Part shown: positions 46,217-55,041 of the stretch, in pieces
Layout: each line of letters starts with the position of its first letter
Position numbering within the stretch: the first letter of the stretch is position 1
NCBI RefSeq assembly: GCF_021043365.1
Contig: NZ_JAJNDU010000003.1
Span: forward strand, 248,001-312,000
Length of the DNA stretch: 64,000 nt
DNA from: Sphingomonas sp. IC-11
GTDB lineage: Bacteria > Pseudomonadota > Alphaproteobacteria > Sphingomonadales > Sphingomonadaceae
Direction of reading: 5' to 3'
Program-made: the position numbers and the translations under genes
The notes under the pieces: model-generated
Told to the model about the DNA's origin: nothing
Database searches by the model: none
Seen by the model: only the letters and a program-made list of their open reading frames with translations

Positions 46217-46522
46217 TTAGGCGGCGGTGGCGGTATCGGTCGTGGTGCGCTTCTTGACGATGTCGCGCTTCAGGCGACGCGCGCGGAGCGACAGCTTCTC
46301 GTCGCTGGTCTTCACCAGCCAATTGTCGAGACCGCCGTTGTGCTCGACCGAGCGCAGGCCGTGCGTCGAGACGCGCAGGCGCACGCTGCGCTCCAGCACG
46401 TCCGAGATCAGCGTCACGTTCTGCAGGTTAGGCAGGAAAGTACGCTTGGTCTTGTTGTTGGCGTGGGAAACATTGTGTCCCACCTGCCGGCCCTTGCCGG
46501 TCAGCTCGCAGATGCGCGACAT
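46217..46522 (-). CDS. rpmB: 50S ribosomal protein L28
   Basis: 101 aa. Starts [20 protein letters not shown], followed by [20 protein letters not shown], the L28 signature, and a basic C-terminal extension typical of alphaproteobacteria ([14 protein letters not shown]). A structural component of the large subunit. It stands alone; its promoter lies in the 141-nt gap shared with the divergent small membrane protein gene. Confidence 0.96.
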   Translation of the reverse strand: MSRICELTGKGRQVGHNVSHANNKTKRTFLPNLQNVTLISDVLERSVRLRVSTHGLRSVEHNGGLDNWLVKTSDEKLSLRARRLKRDIVKKRTTTDTATAA

Positions 46523-46663
46523 GGTTCGTGATCCTGAGTTTCGGGTTGGCCCGGAAAGTGGGCGCCACTAGCGACACGATCTCGAATCGTCAAGCGGCGG
46601 GCCGTGCAACTTACCTTCCATCACGTTCGTTGTTGCGTCAGCGAATCGAATGGAGACCGGAAC

Positions 46664-46903
46664 ATGCGCGCTCTTCTTGTTCTTCTCGGCATTGCCGCGC
46701 TCGTGATCCTGGCAGGCATGGCGACCGGCTTCATCAACATCGACCAGACCCAAACCGCCAAGCTTCCACGAATTGAGGGCGGACAAGCGCCTGAATTCAA
46801 AGCAGACGTCGGCAAGATTGATCTCGGCACCGAAAAGAAGGTGATCGAAGTGCCCAAGGTGGATGTCCAGAAGCCGGGCGCGGCACCGACCCCGGCGCAA
46901 TAA
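46664..46903 (+). CDS. small single-pass membrane protein, function unknown
   Basis: 79 aa. One N-terminal hydrophobic helix (MRALLVLLGIAALVILAGMA) is followed by a charged tail with K/E-V/P repeats (EKKVIEVPKVDVQKP) and a Pro/Ala end. TGGAGACCGGAAC before the ATG at 46664 supplies a ribosome-binding site. Codon use fits a real gene. I do not recognise a family. It is probably anchored in the inner membrane with the tail in the periplasm. Confidence 0.7.
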   Translation: MRALLVLLGIAALVILAGMATGFINIDQTQTAKLPRIEGGQAPEFKADVGKIDLGTEKKVIEVPKVDVQKPGAAPTPAQ

Positions 46904-46988
46904 GCCGAGGTTCTGCCCGCGGCTGCTAGCCGGCCGCTGCTTGATCGCACGCGTTCAATTTTTCTGCGGGCTGCCCTAAGGGGCCGCT

Positions 46989-47438
46989 ATGTTCCCGCTG
47001 CCTCGCCCGATGCGCGCTGCGCTTGATGCCGCCCGTGCCGCGGCACGGGAAGGCGAAGTTCCAGTCGGGGCAGTCATCGCGCGGGGTGACGAGGTTATCG
47101 CCACAGCCGCCAATGCGCCACGGCGTCTTTGCGACCCGACTGCCCATGCCGAGATGCTGGCGATTCGAGCAGCGGCTCGCGCGCTCAGCCGCGACCGGTT
47201 GGAGGATTGCGACCTGTGGGTGACACTGGAGCCGTGCGCGATGTGTGCGGGCGCGATTGCGCATTCCCGCCTGCGCCGGGTCTATTATGGCGCTCGCGAT
47301 CCGAAGGGCGGGGCGGTGGAACATGGCCCGCGTTTCTTCGCGCAGCCGACCTGCCACCATCGTCCGGAGGTTTATCCCGACATCGGTGCCGAAGAATCAG
47401 CCGGGCTCTTGCGGGAGTTCTTCGCCGGGCGGCGGTGA
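46989..47438 (+). CDS. tadA: tRNA-specific adenosine deaminase TadA
   Basis: 149 aa. Makes inosine at position 34 of tRNA-Arg(ACG). Zinc/catalytic motifs: HAEML in RLCDPTAHAEMLAIRAAA (His and catalytic Glu) and the PCAMC motif in LEPCAMCAGAIAHSRLRRVY. Substrate-side VYYGARDPKGGAVEHG is typical of TadA rather than guanine deaminases. Size fits the family. Its stop is embedded in a hairpin. Confidence 0.92.
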   Translation: MFPLPRPMRAALDAARAAAREGEVPVGAVIARGDEVIATAANAPRRLCDPTAHAEMLAIRAAARALSRDRLEDCDLWVTLEPCAMCAGAIAHSRLRRVYYGARDPKGGAVEHGPRFFAQPTCHHRPEVYPDIGAEESAGLLREFFAGRR

Positions 47439-47456
47439 CCTTCCGGCGGGAAGGTC
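47437..47456 (+). terminator. hairpin overlapping the tadA stop
   Basis: A perfect 8-bp stem GACCTTCC/GGAAGGTC with a GGCG loop begins inside the tadA stop codon. It has no T-run; it may be a terminator or a 3'-end stabiliser. Confidence 0.5.
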
Positions 47457-47518
47457 TGGTGCATGAAGAGGTGGGAAACGGCGCGGTGCCGCTTCTCACC
47501 TCTCCACACGTCAGTTGA

Positions 47519-48205
47519 TCAGTTGCGGTAGCCGACCTCGCTCTCCAGGATCGGCACGATCTTGATTTCCACGCGGCGGTTGGCGGCGCGGCCGTCCTCG
47601 GTTTCGTTGGTCGCGATCGGCTGCGTTTCGCCGAAGCCGCGCGTGCCGATACGGGCGCGTGTCACGCCGCGGGACGACAGGTAATCGGCGACTGCCGCAG
47701 CACGCCGTTCCGAAAGCCCCTGATTGTAAGCGTCGCTGCCGTTCGAATCCGTGTGGCCGTACACGTCGACATAGGTCCGGTTGTAATCACTCAGCACCCT
47801 TGCGACTTCATCAAGGGTACGCTGGAACTGCGGCTGAACCGTCGCCGAATCATAGGCGAAATTGATGCCGCTCGGGATGTTGAGCAGCAAATCGTCGCCC
47901 TGGCGGATCACCTGCACGTCGGTGCCGGCGGTGCGGGCGCGCATTTCACGCTCCTGCCTGTCCATGTAGGCGCCGATCCCGGCACCGGCGATGCCGCCAA
48001 TGCCAGCGCCGACGATCTTCTCGGTACGGTCACGCCGACCGCCGACGAGATCGCCAAGGAGGTAGCCGCCCAGCGCGCCGCCGATGCCGCCGATGGCTGC
48101 CTTGGAGATTCCCCGCTCGCCCGTTTCCGGATCGGTCGTACAACCCGCAGTGGCCAATAATGCGCAGCCCGCAAGTGCGGCGGTGAACCCGGATCTCCGC
48201 TTCAT
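47519..48205 (-). CDS. OmpA family lipoprotein with glycine zipper
   Basis: 228 aa. The lipoprotein signal ends ALLATAGCTTDPETG. A glycine zipper follows (AAIGGIGGALGGYLLGDLVG, IVGAGIGGIAGAGIGAYMDR). The C-terminal OmpA domain (about 110-220) binds peptidoglycan: INFAYDSATVQPQFQRTLDE, VDVYGHTDSNGSDAYNQGLS with the key Asp, and DGRAANRRVEIKI with the key Arg. It tethers the outer membrane to the cell wall; YiaD/Pal-like. Confidence 0.9.
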   Translation of the reverse strand: MKRRSGFTAALAGCALLATAGCTTDPETGERGISKAAIGGIGGALGGYLLGDLVGGRRDRTEKIVGAGIGGIAGAGIGAYMDRQEREMRARTAGTDVQVIRQGDDLLLNIPSGINFAYDSATVQPQFQRTLDEVARVLSDYNRTYVDVYGHTDSNGSDAYNQGLSERRAAAVADYLSSRGVTRARIGTRGFGETQPIATNETEDGRAANRRVEIKIVPILESEVGYRN

Positions 48206-48335
48206 TGTGTCTCATTCCTCCATGTTCTGACGGTAAAACCAGCCTGTTCGGCGGGTTGTTCCGCTTCCGTGCTGAACCGTGGCTGACGCGAGAGGTTGCC
48301 GGACATGAGAAATGCCGCCAAGAAGGCCATCTACC

Positions 48336-49631
48336 ATGCCACCGCCGTTCCCCTGGATCGACGTCCTGATCATTCTCACGCTGGTCGCCCTCAACGGCGT
48401 CTTTGCGATGAGCGAGCTTGCAATCGTATCTGCGCGCAAGGCGCGGCTGGACGCCATGGTGCGTGCCGGCCGGCGCGGTGCCCGTGCCGCTATCGATCTT
48501 GCCGCCGATCCGGGCAAATTCCTCTCCACAGTGCAGATCGGGATCACCCTGATCGGTATCATCAACGGCGCCTATTCCGGTGCAAGCCTTGGCGCGCCGA
48601 CCGCGGCGCGGCTGGCGGCGCTTGGCGTGCCGGCGCACATTGCCGATAATCTTGGCGTGGCGCTGGTCATCGGCCTGACGACCTATGCCTCGCTGATCAT
48701 TGGAGAGCTGGTTCCCAAGCAGGTTGCCCTGCGCAACCCGGAGCCGGTCGCGGTGTGGGTCGCGCTGCCGATGACGTGGCTTGCTAGCCTGACGAAGCCG
48801 CTGGTCTGGATGCTTGATGCGTCCAGCGCGCTGATCTTTCGCCTGCTGCGGCTGAACCGGGAATCGGAGGAGCATGTCACGGCGGAGGAGTTGCACCTGA
48901 TCGTGGCGGAGGCGTCAAAGTCCGGGGTGATCGAGGAGCATGAGCGCTCCATCATCTCTGGCGTGGTGCGCCTGGCCGACCGGCCGGTGCGCGAGGTGAT
49001 GACGCCGCGCACCGAAGTCGACTGGCTGGACGCTGGGCTCAGCGACACGGCCATTCGGGCCAAGATCCTGGCAACGCCGCACAGCCGCCTGCCGGTGGCG
49101 GATGGCTCTATCGATGCGGTAATCGGCGTGGTTCAGGCGCGGGATGTGGCTGCTGCCCTGGCGCGGGGCGAGACGCTGGATCTGCGTCAGCTGGTGCGCA
49201 AGGCGCCGTTCGTTGTCGACCAGATCGACGCCATGGATGCACTGGATGCGTTGCGCCGCGCGGAAGTGCCGATGGCCTTGATCCATGACGAATATGGTCA
49301 TTTCGAAGGCATCGTAACGCCGGCCAATCTGCTGGCTGCGATCGCTGGCGAGTTCGCTTCGGATGCGGAGCCAGGTGAGGCGCCGAACATCGTGGAGCGC
49401 GATGACGGGACGTTGCTGGTGTCCGGCACGACTGCTGCCGATTCGCTGGCCGAGCGCCTGGGGATCGAGCTTCCCGAGGATCGTGATTACGCGACGGTCG
49501 CCGGGCTGGCGCTGGCGATCTTCCGGCACCTGCCGGCGGAAGGCGAGAGCTTCATCGAACAGGGCTGGCGCTTCGAGGTGGTCGACCTTGATGGGCGGCG
49601 TATTGACAAGCTGCTCGTGAGCGAAGCCTGA
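48336..49631 (+). CDS. hemolysin family (CNNM-CBS-CorC_HlyC) membrane protein
   Basis: 431 aa. An N-terminal CNNM/DUF21 membrane domain with four helices (IDVLIILTLVALNGVFAMSE, TVQIGITLIGIINGAYSGAS), a CBS pair (about 205-325: RPVREVMTPRTEVDWLDAGL, ALIHDEYGHFEGIVTPANLL) and a C-terminal CorC_HlyC domain (about 345-430). The family is linked to Mg/Co export despite the hemolysin name. The start at 48336 is likely; an ATG 24 nt upstream is an alternative. Confidence 0.9.
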   Translation: MPPPFPWIDVLIILTLVALNGVFAMSELAIVSARKARLDAMVRAGRRGARAAIDLAADPGKFLSTVQIGITLIGIINGAYSGASLGAPTAARLAALGVPAHIADNLGVALVIGLTTYASLIIGELVPKQVALRNPEPVAVWVALPMTWLASLTKPLVWMLDASSALIFRLLRLNRESEEHVTAEELHLIVAEASKSGVIEEHERSIISGVVRLADRPVREVMTPRTEVDWLDAGLSDTAIRAKILATPHSRLPVADGSIDAVIGVVQARDVAAALARGETLDLRQLVRKAPFVVDQIDAMDALDALRRAEVPMALIHDEYGHFEGIVTPANLLAAIAGEFASDAEPGEAPNIVERDDGTLLVSGTTAADSLAERLGIELPEDRDYATVAGLALAIFRHLPAEGESFIEQGWRFEVVDLDGRRIDKLLVSEA

Positions 49632-49642
49632 GGGTGTAGCTC

Positions 49643-49876
49643 CTAGGCGGAGCGCTGCGACGCCAGAGAATCGATCATCGGGAGACTGGCGGACGCTTGT
49701 TCAGCGCCGCCAGCGGATGAGCCGGAACGTGGCGCGGGCGCCTCTCCGATGCAAAGCGCGTACATCCGTTCCGCAAACTGGCGGCTGCCCAGATGCTGTA
49801 GTCCCGCGGTCAAACGCGCCCGTCCGGTAAGACGACGGGGGATGGCGGCTGCTACGCCGAGGCGCAGCAGCCACAT
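49643..49876 (-). CDS. hypothetical protein downstream of lgt
   Basis: 77 aa, 9 nt after the lgt stop in the same direction. It begins MWLLRLGVAAAIPRRLTGRA and has LGSRQFAERMYALCIGEAPA in the middle; the C-terminal third is Ser/Ala-rich. Third-position GC is high, as in neighbouring genes, but I recognise no family and the ribosome-binding site abuts the ATG. It could be a small real gene or a degenerate remnant. Confidence 0.4.
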   Translation of the reverse strand: MWLLRLGVAAAIPRRLTGRARLTAGLQHLGSRQFAERMYALCIGEAPAPRSGSSAGGAEQASASLPMIDSLASQRSA

Positions 49877-49885
49877 CCTTGATGA

Positions 49886-50767
49886 TCAGGCGACGCTTTG
49901 GCCGCCGGCGATTGGCTCAACCCGCTGACGGCGACGTGCTGCCGTGGCGACAAGGTACAGCCCGCCAGCGATCATCGGCAGGCACAGCAGCTGCCCCATG
50001 TGGATTGTGGTGGCAAAGAACGTGCCGGCGAATTGCGAGTCCGGCTCTCGGAAGAACTCCACGAAGAAGCGTGCGAGACCATAGCCCGTCAGGAAGACGC
50101 CGACGAGCTTGCCTGGCTGATACCGGGCCTCGGTGCGCCAGAAGAAGAACCACAGAACGGCCAGGAGGACGATGCCTTCCAGCCCAGCCTCATAAAGCTG
50201 GCTTGGGTGCCGGGCGGGTTCAGGAAAGCCGGTCGGGACGGTGCGTGAGAAGACGATGGCCCAAGGCACGTCGGTCGGCTTGCCCCAAAGCTCGCCATTC
50301 ACGAAATTGGCCAGGCGACCGAACAGCAGCCCGAAGGGCACGACGCAGGCGACGTAATCGTGGATGCGAAGCCAGTTCAGCCCGTTCTTGCGCGCGAACA
50401 GGATGATCGCGAGACTGGTGCCGATAACCCCGCCGTGGAAGCTCATGCCGCCATCCCACAACCGCAAGATGCGCAGTGGGTGGAGGATCATGTCCGGGGC
50501 GTAGAACAGCACATAGCCGAGCCGGCCGCCCAGGATGATGCCCAGCGTGGCGTAGAACACCAGGTCGTCGGCATGTCGTCGCGCCATCGGGGCGCCCGGC
50601 TGAGCGAGAAGCTTCAGCAGGTACCACCAGCCGATGACGATGCCCGCGATATAGGCGAGGCTGTACCAGCGCAGCGTGAAGAAGCCGATGGAGAAGACGT
50701 CGGGATGCAGCCCGAGATCGTCGAAGCGGATATGGCCGGCGGCCGCGGCAAACATGGGCAGGATCAA
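49886..50767 (-). CDS. lgt: prolipoprotein diacylglyceryl transferase
   Basis: 293 aa inner membrane enzyme that adds diacylglycerol to the lipobox Cys. About seven helices. Signatures are [20 protein letters not shown] (catalytic His), [19 protein letters not shown] (the Lgt signature with Asn/Glu) and [14 protein letters not shown]. The start is taken as the TTG at 50767, 8 nt after GAGGGA ([20 protein letters not shown]); a GTG at 50788 is also open. Many lipoproteins in this window depend on it. Confidence 0.93.
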   Translation of the reverse strand: MILPMFAAAAGHIRFDDLGLHPDVFSIGFFTLRWYSLAYIAGIVIGWWYLLKLLAQPGAPMARRHADDLVFYATLGIILGGRLGYVLFYAPDMILHPLRILRLWDGGMSFHGGVIGTSLAIILFARKNGLNWLRIHDYVACVVPFGLLFGRLANFVNGELWGKPTDVPWAIVFSRTVPTGFPEPARHPSQLYEAGLEGIVLLAVLWFFFWRTEARYQPGKLVGVFLTGYGLARFFVEFFREPDSQFAGTFFATTIHMGQLLCLPMIAGGLYLVATAARRRQRVEPIAGGQSVA

Positions 50768-50832
50768 GGCTTTTCCCTCTGGCGTCACGCCTGCATAAGG
50801 GCCCGCGACAGCAGGACCAAGCGGAGAGACGC

Positions 50833-52545
50833 ATGAAGACCGAACTAGATCTCAAGATGGACGCGACCATGGCCGCGTTGACGGGGGAGGGCGGTCCGCT
50901 TGCGCTCGGATCCATGGAGCGATTCGGTCAGACCTTGCCCATCATCGCTGCGGCTCCTCCTTCGCTGCCGGCCTATTTCGCGCATTACAGCCAGCAGCAT
51001 GCTGCCACCGAGTTCCTCGTCGCGGGTGACGAGCGCCTCACCTATGCCGAAGTCTATGCCAAGGCGCAGGAAGTCGCCCGGGCGCTGGTAACAGGCTTTG
51101 GCGTGAAAAAGGGCGACCGGGTCGGCATCGCGGCCCGCAACTCCCCGTCCTGGATCGTGATCTACATGGGCATCCTGATGGCGGGTGGTGTCGCCACCCT
51201 GCTCAACGGCTGGTGGCAGTCGGAGGAGCTTCAGGCTGGCGTCGAAGACGTCGGGTGCACCCTGGTTTTTGCCGATCCGCCGCGCTGCAAGCGTCTCGCC
51301 GCCCTGCCGCAGCTATCGGCCAAGGTGGTCGAGTTCGACGACCTGAAACCGCTTGCCACGGCACTGGGCCCGATCGTCGCGAAGGCATCTGGCGACGCCA
51401 CGATGCCTGAGGTCGGCCCGGACGATCATGCCACCATCCTCTTTACCTCCGGTTCGACCGGCCAGTCGAAGGGCGCGCTGTCCACGCATCGCCAGGTAAC
51501 GCAGGGCGTGTTCAATTATCTCGCCTCCGCGCTCATGATGCTCGCTCTGGCGGCGCAGGAAGGACAGGAGGCGAGCGGCTTGCAACCCTCCACCCTGTTG
51601 AATGTGCCGCTGTTCCACGTGACGGCGGAGGTGCCGGTCTTCCTTCAGTCGTTCGCGATCGGTCGCAAGCTGGTGCTGATGCCGAAGTGGGACGCGGAAG
51701 AGGCGATGCGCCTGATCGAGCAGGAAAAGATCACCTATTTCGTCGGCGTTCCGCTCATGAGCTTCGAGCTGCTGAACCATCCGAACCGGCACAAATATGA
51801 CCTGTCCAGCGTGGCGGACATCGCCGCTGGTGGCGCGCCGCGCCCGGTCGAGCATGTGAAGCGCATCAACGAGGAGATGGAGGGGGCGCCGCTCATCGGT
51901 TACGGCCTGACCGAAACAAACGGGGTCGGTACCGGCAATTGGCGCACCAATTACCTGGCCAAGCCGAACTCCGCGGGACGCCCCTCGATGCCGCTGGTGG
52001 ACCTCGCCATCCTTGACGACGCGGGCAGGCCAGTGCCGCAGGGTGAACGGGGCGAAGTGTCGATCCGTTCGGCGGCGTGTTTCCAGGAATATTGGGGGAA
52101 GCCCGAGGCCACTGAGGCGTGCTACACCGCCGATGGTTATTTTCGCACCGGCGACATCGGCTATCTGGACGAGGACGGTTACCTCTTCATCGTTGATCGC
52201 AAAAAGGACATCATCATTCGCGGCGGCGAGAACATCAGCTGTCAGGAGGTGGAGGAGGCGCTCTACCAGCATCCGGATGTCGCCGAAGTAGCCGTGTTCG
52301 GGCTGGCGGATGACAAATATGGCGAAGTCCCGGGTGCCGTCGTTCATCTGGCCCAGCCGGGCGCCGTCACCGTGGATGACCTTTGCGCCTTCCTCACGCA
52401 ACATATCGCCGCGTTCAAGGTGCCCCAGCGTATCTGGCTGTCCAACGATCCGCTGCCGCGGCTTGGGACTGAGAAGATCGACAAGGTCAGCCTGCGAAAC
52501 AAGTATCGCGCGCTGGCCGCGGCACAGACCCAGGTTTCGGAATAG
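50833..52545 (+). CDS. acyl-CoA synthetase (class I adenylate-forming enzyme)
   Basis: 570 aa AMP-dependent ligase that activates a carboxylic acid to acyl-AMP and then acyl-CoA. P-loop-like A3 motif [21 protein letters not shown]5 [21 protein letters not shown]7 [21 protein letters not shown]8 [20 protein letters not shown], and the A10 Lys in [14 protein letters not shown]. The length and the insertion before A5 fit long- or medium-chain fatty acyl-CoA ligases. The exact substrate is not readable. Confidence 0.9.
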   Translation: MKTELDLKMDATMAALTGEGGPLALGSMERFGQTLPIIAAAPPSLPAYFAHYSQQHAATEFLVAGDERLTYAEVYAKAQEVARALVTGFGVKKGDRVGIAARNSPSWIVIYMGILMAGGVATLLNGWWQSEELQAGVEDVGCTLVFADPPRCKRLAALPQLSAKVVEFDDLKPLATALGPIVAKASGDATMPEVGPDDHATILFTSGSTGQSKGALSTHRQVTQGVFNYLASALMMLALAAQEGQEASGLQPSTLLNVPLFHVTAEVPVFLQSFAIGRKLVLMPKWDAEEAMRLIEQEKITYFVGVPLMSFELLNHPNRHKYDLSSVADIAAGGAPRPVEHVKRINEEMEGAPLIGYGLTETNGVGTGNWRTNYLAKPNSAGRPSMPLVDLAILDDAGRPVPQGERGEVSIRSAACFQEYWGKPEATEACYTADGYFRTGDIGYLDEDGYLFIVDRKKDIIIRGGENISCQEVEEALYQHPDVAEVAVFGLADDKYGEVPGAVVHLAQPGAVTVDDLCAFLTQHIAAFKVPQRIWLSNDPLPRLGTEKIDKVSLRNKYRALAAAQTQVSE

Positions 52546-52653
52546 GATACCCGGTTACTGGCATGGAGGAGCGGCGGCGGGCTCGGCTCGCCGCCGCACG
52601 TTTCCAACATCGCGCTGCGGCGGGCTCCGCTGTGCAGGCCGATGAACGGACCG

Positions 52654-53670
52654 TCAGCGCCAGCCGAGTGCGGGCGCCACGTGCGTCAGGATGCTTTCAA
52701 TCACATGCGCGTTGTAGGCGACGCCTAACTGGTTCGGCACCGTCAGCAGCAAGGTGTCGGCTTCTGCTATCGCCTCGTCGGCGCGCAATTGCTCCACCAG
52801 CCGCTCGGGCTCCGCGGCATAGGACCGGCCGAACACGGCGCGCATGTTGTCAATGACGCCGATCTGGTCACTGTCCGACCCGGCGCCGAAATAGTGCCGG
52901 TCCTGATCGTTCACCAGCGCGAAGATTGAACGCGACACCGACACGCGCGGCTCCCGCGTGTGGCCTGCCTCCTTCCAGGCGGCACGATAGGCGCGAATCT
53001 GCTTCGCCTGTTGCACATGGAACGGCTCCCCGGTCTCATCTGCCTTCAGCGTCGAGCTCTGCAGGTTCATGCCCTGCTGCGCTGCCCAGATTGCGGTTGC
53101 GTTCGATCCAGAGCCCCACCAGATCCGCTCGCGCAGCCCGGCGGAGAACGGCTCGAGGCGCAACAGACCGGGCGGGTTCGGGAACATTGGGCGCGGATTG
53201 GGCCGGGCAAAGCCCTCGCCCTTCAGCAGTTCGTAAAATACTTCACCGTGGCGACGGCCCATATCCGCGTCGCTGCTGCCCTCTGCCGGCGCATAGCCAA
53301 AGTAGCGCCACCCCTCGATCACCTGCTCAGGGGAGCCGCGGCTGACGCCAAGCTGAAGCCGGCCGCCGCTGATCAGGTCAGCGGCTCCTGCGTCCTCCGC
53401 CATGTAGAAGGGGTTCTCGTAGCGCATGTCGATCACGCCAGTGCCGATTTCGATCCGGCGGGTGCGGGCGCCGACCGCGGCGAGCAGGGGAAAGGGCGAG
53501 GCGAGTTGCTGTGCGAAATGGTGGACGCGGAAATAGGCGCCGTCGGCGCCCAGTTCTTCCGCGGCGACCGCAAGCTCGATCGACTGAAGCAGCACGTCGC
53601 TTGCCGAGCGCGTGGCTGAATGGGGGGCGGCCGACCAATGGCCGAACGAAAGAAAGCCGATCTTCTTCAT
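52654..53670 (-). CDS. LLM class flavin-dependent oxidoreductase
   Basis: 338 aa luciferase-like monooxygenase: FGHWSAAPHSATRSASD, ELGADGAYFRVHHFAQQLAS, TRRIEIGTGVIDMRYENPFY and ISGGRLQLGVSRGSPEQVIE are the flavin-barrel blocks; the C-terminal LLLTVPNQLGVAYNAHVIES closes the barrel. It uses FMNH2 or F420H2; FMN is likelier in this lineage. The ATG at 53670 (MKKIGFLSFGHWS) fits the family. Substrate unknown. Confidence 0.88.
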   Translation of the reverse strand: MKKIGFLSFGHWSAAPHSATRSASDVLLQSIELAVAAEELGADGAYFRVHHFAQQLASPFPLLAAVGARTRRIEIGTGVIDMRYENPFYMAEDAGAADLISGGRLQLGVSRGSPEQVIEGWRYFGYAPAEGSSDADMGRRHGEVFYELLKGEGFARPNPRPMFPNPPGLLRLEPFSAGLRERIWWGSGSNATAIWAAQQGMNLQSSTLKADETGEPFHVQQAKQIRAYRAAWKEAGHTREPRVSVSRSIFALVNDQDRHYFGAGSDSDQIGVIDNMRAVFGRSYAAEPERLVEQLRADEAIAEADTLLLTVPNQLGVAYNAHVIESILTHVAPALGWR

Positions 53671-53813
53671 GCTGGCTGATCCCGGCGCTGCGTCGACCCG
53701 ATGTGACGCAGCAATCTGGTTCAGCATATGGGCCGCGGCGCTGCGTGACCAAGGCGTCGATCGGAGACGATCCGTTTCGCAGTCGGCGCTTCAGCCCGGC
53801 GCTTCGCCGTGTC

Positions 53814-54587
53814 TCAGAACGGCAGCCAGTTCGATTTTTGGGTGAATTTCATGTACCCGACATTCACGCCTGCCCGGTATCCGACGCCGAGCCGCACAGG
53901 GATCAGCACGACGTTGCCGCGCCGCAAGTAGGTCGCAGCAAATCCGCCAACGAAGTACAAGCGTCCCTCAGCCGCGGGAAAGCGGCGGTACAGGTCGGCC
54001 GTGTCGTACAGATTATAGACCAGCACGAAAACCTTGTTGGCATCGCCGCCCACGTCGAAGCCGACCGAAGGACCGGTCCAATAGACCGGCATCTGCCCCT
54101 CTACCTTGTGGGTCATGATCCCCGAACCGTAACGCAGGCCGACGACAAACGCGCCCGCAGCCTCGCGACCCGCGATATAGGCGTTCGGCTCGCCCTGCTC
54201 CGACAGTATCTTCTCGATAATCGACGCGAAGCCTTCTGCGCCCTTTCCGAACAGGCCTTCGCCAGCCCCGATCAGATCATCCCGCTTGAACGTAGTGTCC
54301 GCCTGAGTGGTCGCCTCCGCTCGAGCATCGGCGCCGGCCGGCGGAGCGGGCGCTGGCGTCTGGGCAGGCAGCGGCGCTTCGAGCGGCGGCGAATCTTGAT
54401 TGACTGGCGTATCGTCGTTTGATGTCGGTTCCCTATAGGTCTGTGCCCGTGCCGGAGGTGGCGGCACGCGCGGCCCGGAAAGATCACCGTCGATCGACTG
54501 ATTGGGATCGATCGTCCGCACTTGGGCCGGTGCAGCACCAGCAAGCGAGGTGGCGATCATCGCCACGGCGATCATGAACTTGCGCAT
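53814..54587 (-). CDS. DUF1134 domain-containing exported protein
   Basis: 257 aa. Signal peptide MRKFMIAVAMIATSLAGAA, then a Pro/Ala-rich linker to about residue 100, then the DUF1134 domain: EGFASIIEKILSEQGEPNAY, REAAGAFVVGLRYGSGIMTH, VYWTGPSVGFDVGGDANKVF and GVNVGYMKFTQK. The domain resembles YsxB/EipA-type periplasmic proteins; EipA of Brucella is an envelope-integrity protein of this family. The start at 54587 is 9 nt behind GGGGGA. Confidence 0.85.
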   Translation of the reverse strand: MRKFMIAVAMIATSLAGAAPAQVRTIDPNQSIDGDLSGPRVPPPPARAQTYREPTSNDDTPVNQDSPPLEAPLPAQTPAPAPPAGADARAEATTQADTTFKRDDLIGAGEGLFGKGAEGFASIIEKILSEQGEPNAYIAGREAAGAFVVGLRYGSGIMTHKVEGQMPVYWTGPSVGFDVGGDANKVFVLVYNLYDTADLYRRFPAAEGRLYFVGGFAATYLRRGNVVLIPVRLGVGYRAGVNVGYMKFTQKSNWLPF

Positions 54588-54763
54588 CGTTACCATTCCC
54601 CCGGGCAGACCCCGATTGGCTACCATAAGCAAGACCGTGCTTTCACGGCAATGAACGGTGCGCCGGACCGAGTCCGCCCCGCGGCCGATCGAATCGTGCG
54701 ACCATGTCGCGGACGGTTGATCCGCCCCGCGCACCCCGCTATAGCCGCGCTTCCGCCAGGCCC

Positions 54764-54853
54764 GGAGACGTGGGTGAGTGGCTGAAACCAACGCTTTGCT
54801 AAAGCGTCGTACGGGAAACTGTACCGAGGGTTCGAATCCCTCCGTCTCCGCCA
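54764..54853 (+). tRNA. tRNA-Ser (anticodon GCT)
   Basis: 90 nt including an encoded CCA. The acceptor stem GGAGACG pairs with CGTCTCC before GCCA. The anticodon loop TTGCTAA sits between ACGCT and AGCGT, giving anticodon GCT for AGC/AGU codons. A long variable arm (about 54808-54826) marks a class II tRNA, and the T-loop is TTCGAAT. It is immediately followed by an integrase gene and serves as its attachment site. Confidence 0.95.
54830..54844 (+). repeat. candidate attL core in the tRNA-Ser 3' end
   Basis: GTTCGAATCCCTCCG covers the T-loop and the first part of the acceptor stem of the tRNA. Similar 15-mers lie at 56518 and 59032 on the same strand. Confidence 0.6.
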
Positions 54854-55041
54854 GATCCTGGACATCAGTGCATCGCCGCGAACTCAACTGGACGCCGAAA
54901 GCGCGAGTTTTCTGCTACTTGTCCCGGCCGGGTTGTTTGAGTGGGTCCGCAGCAATCCGCCGCAGACCAATGCCGTAATTATGACCGGGAGTATGGCTTG
55001 CGCTCTACCGGTCTCGTGGTACGCCGGCTTGAGGCGGACCG

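Noticed and set aside
47741..47750. GTTCGAATCC, identical to the core of the island repeats
   Set aside because: It lies inside the OmpA-domain coding sequence and the match stops after 10 bases; it shows that this 10-mer can occur by chance.
51611..51626. parS-like TGTTCCACGT in the acyl-CoA synthetase gene
   Set aside because: Only the left half and centre match; the right half reads GACGGC rather than GnAACA, so it is a chance result of the coding sequence LFHV.
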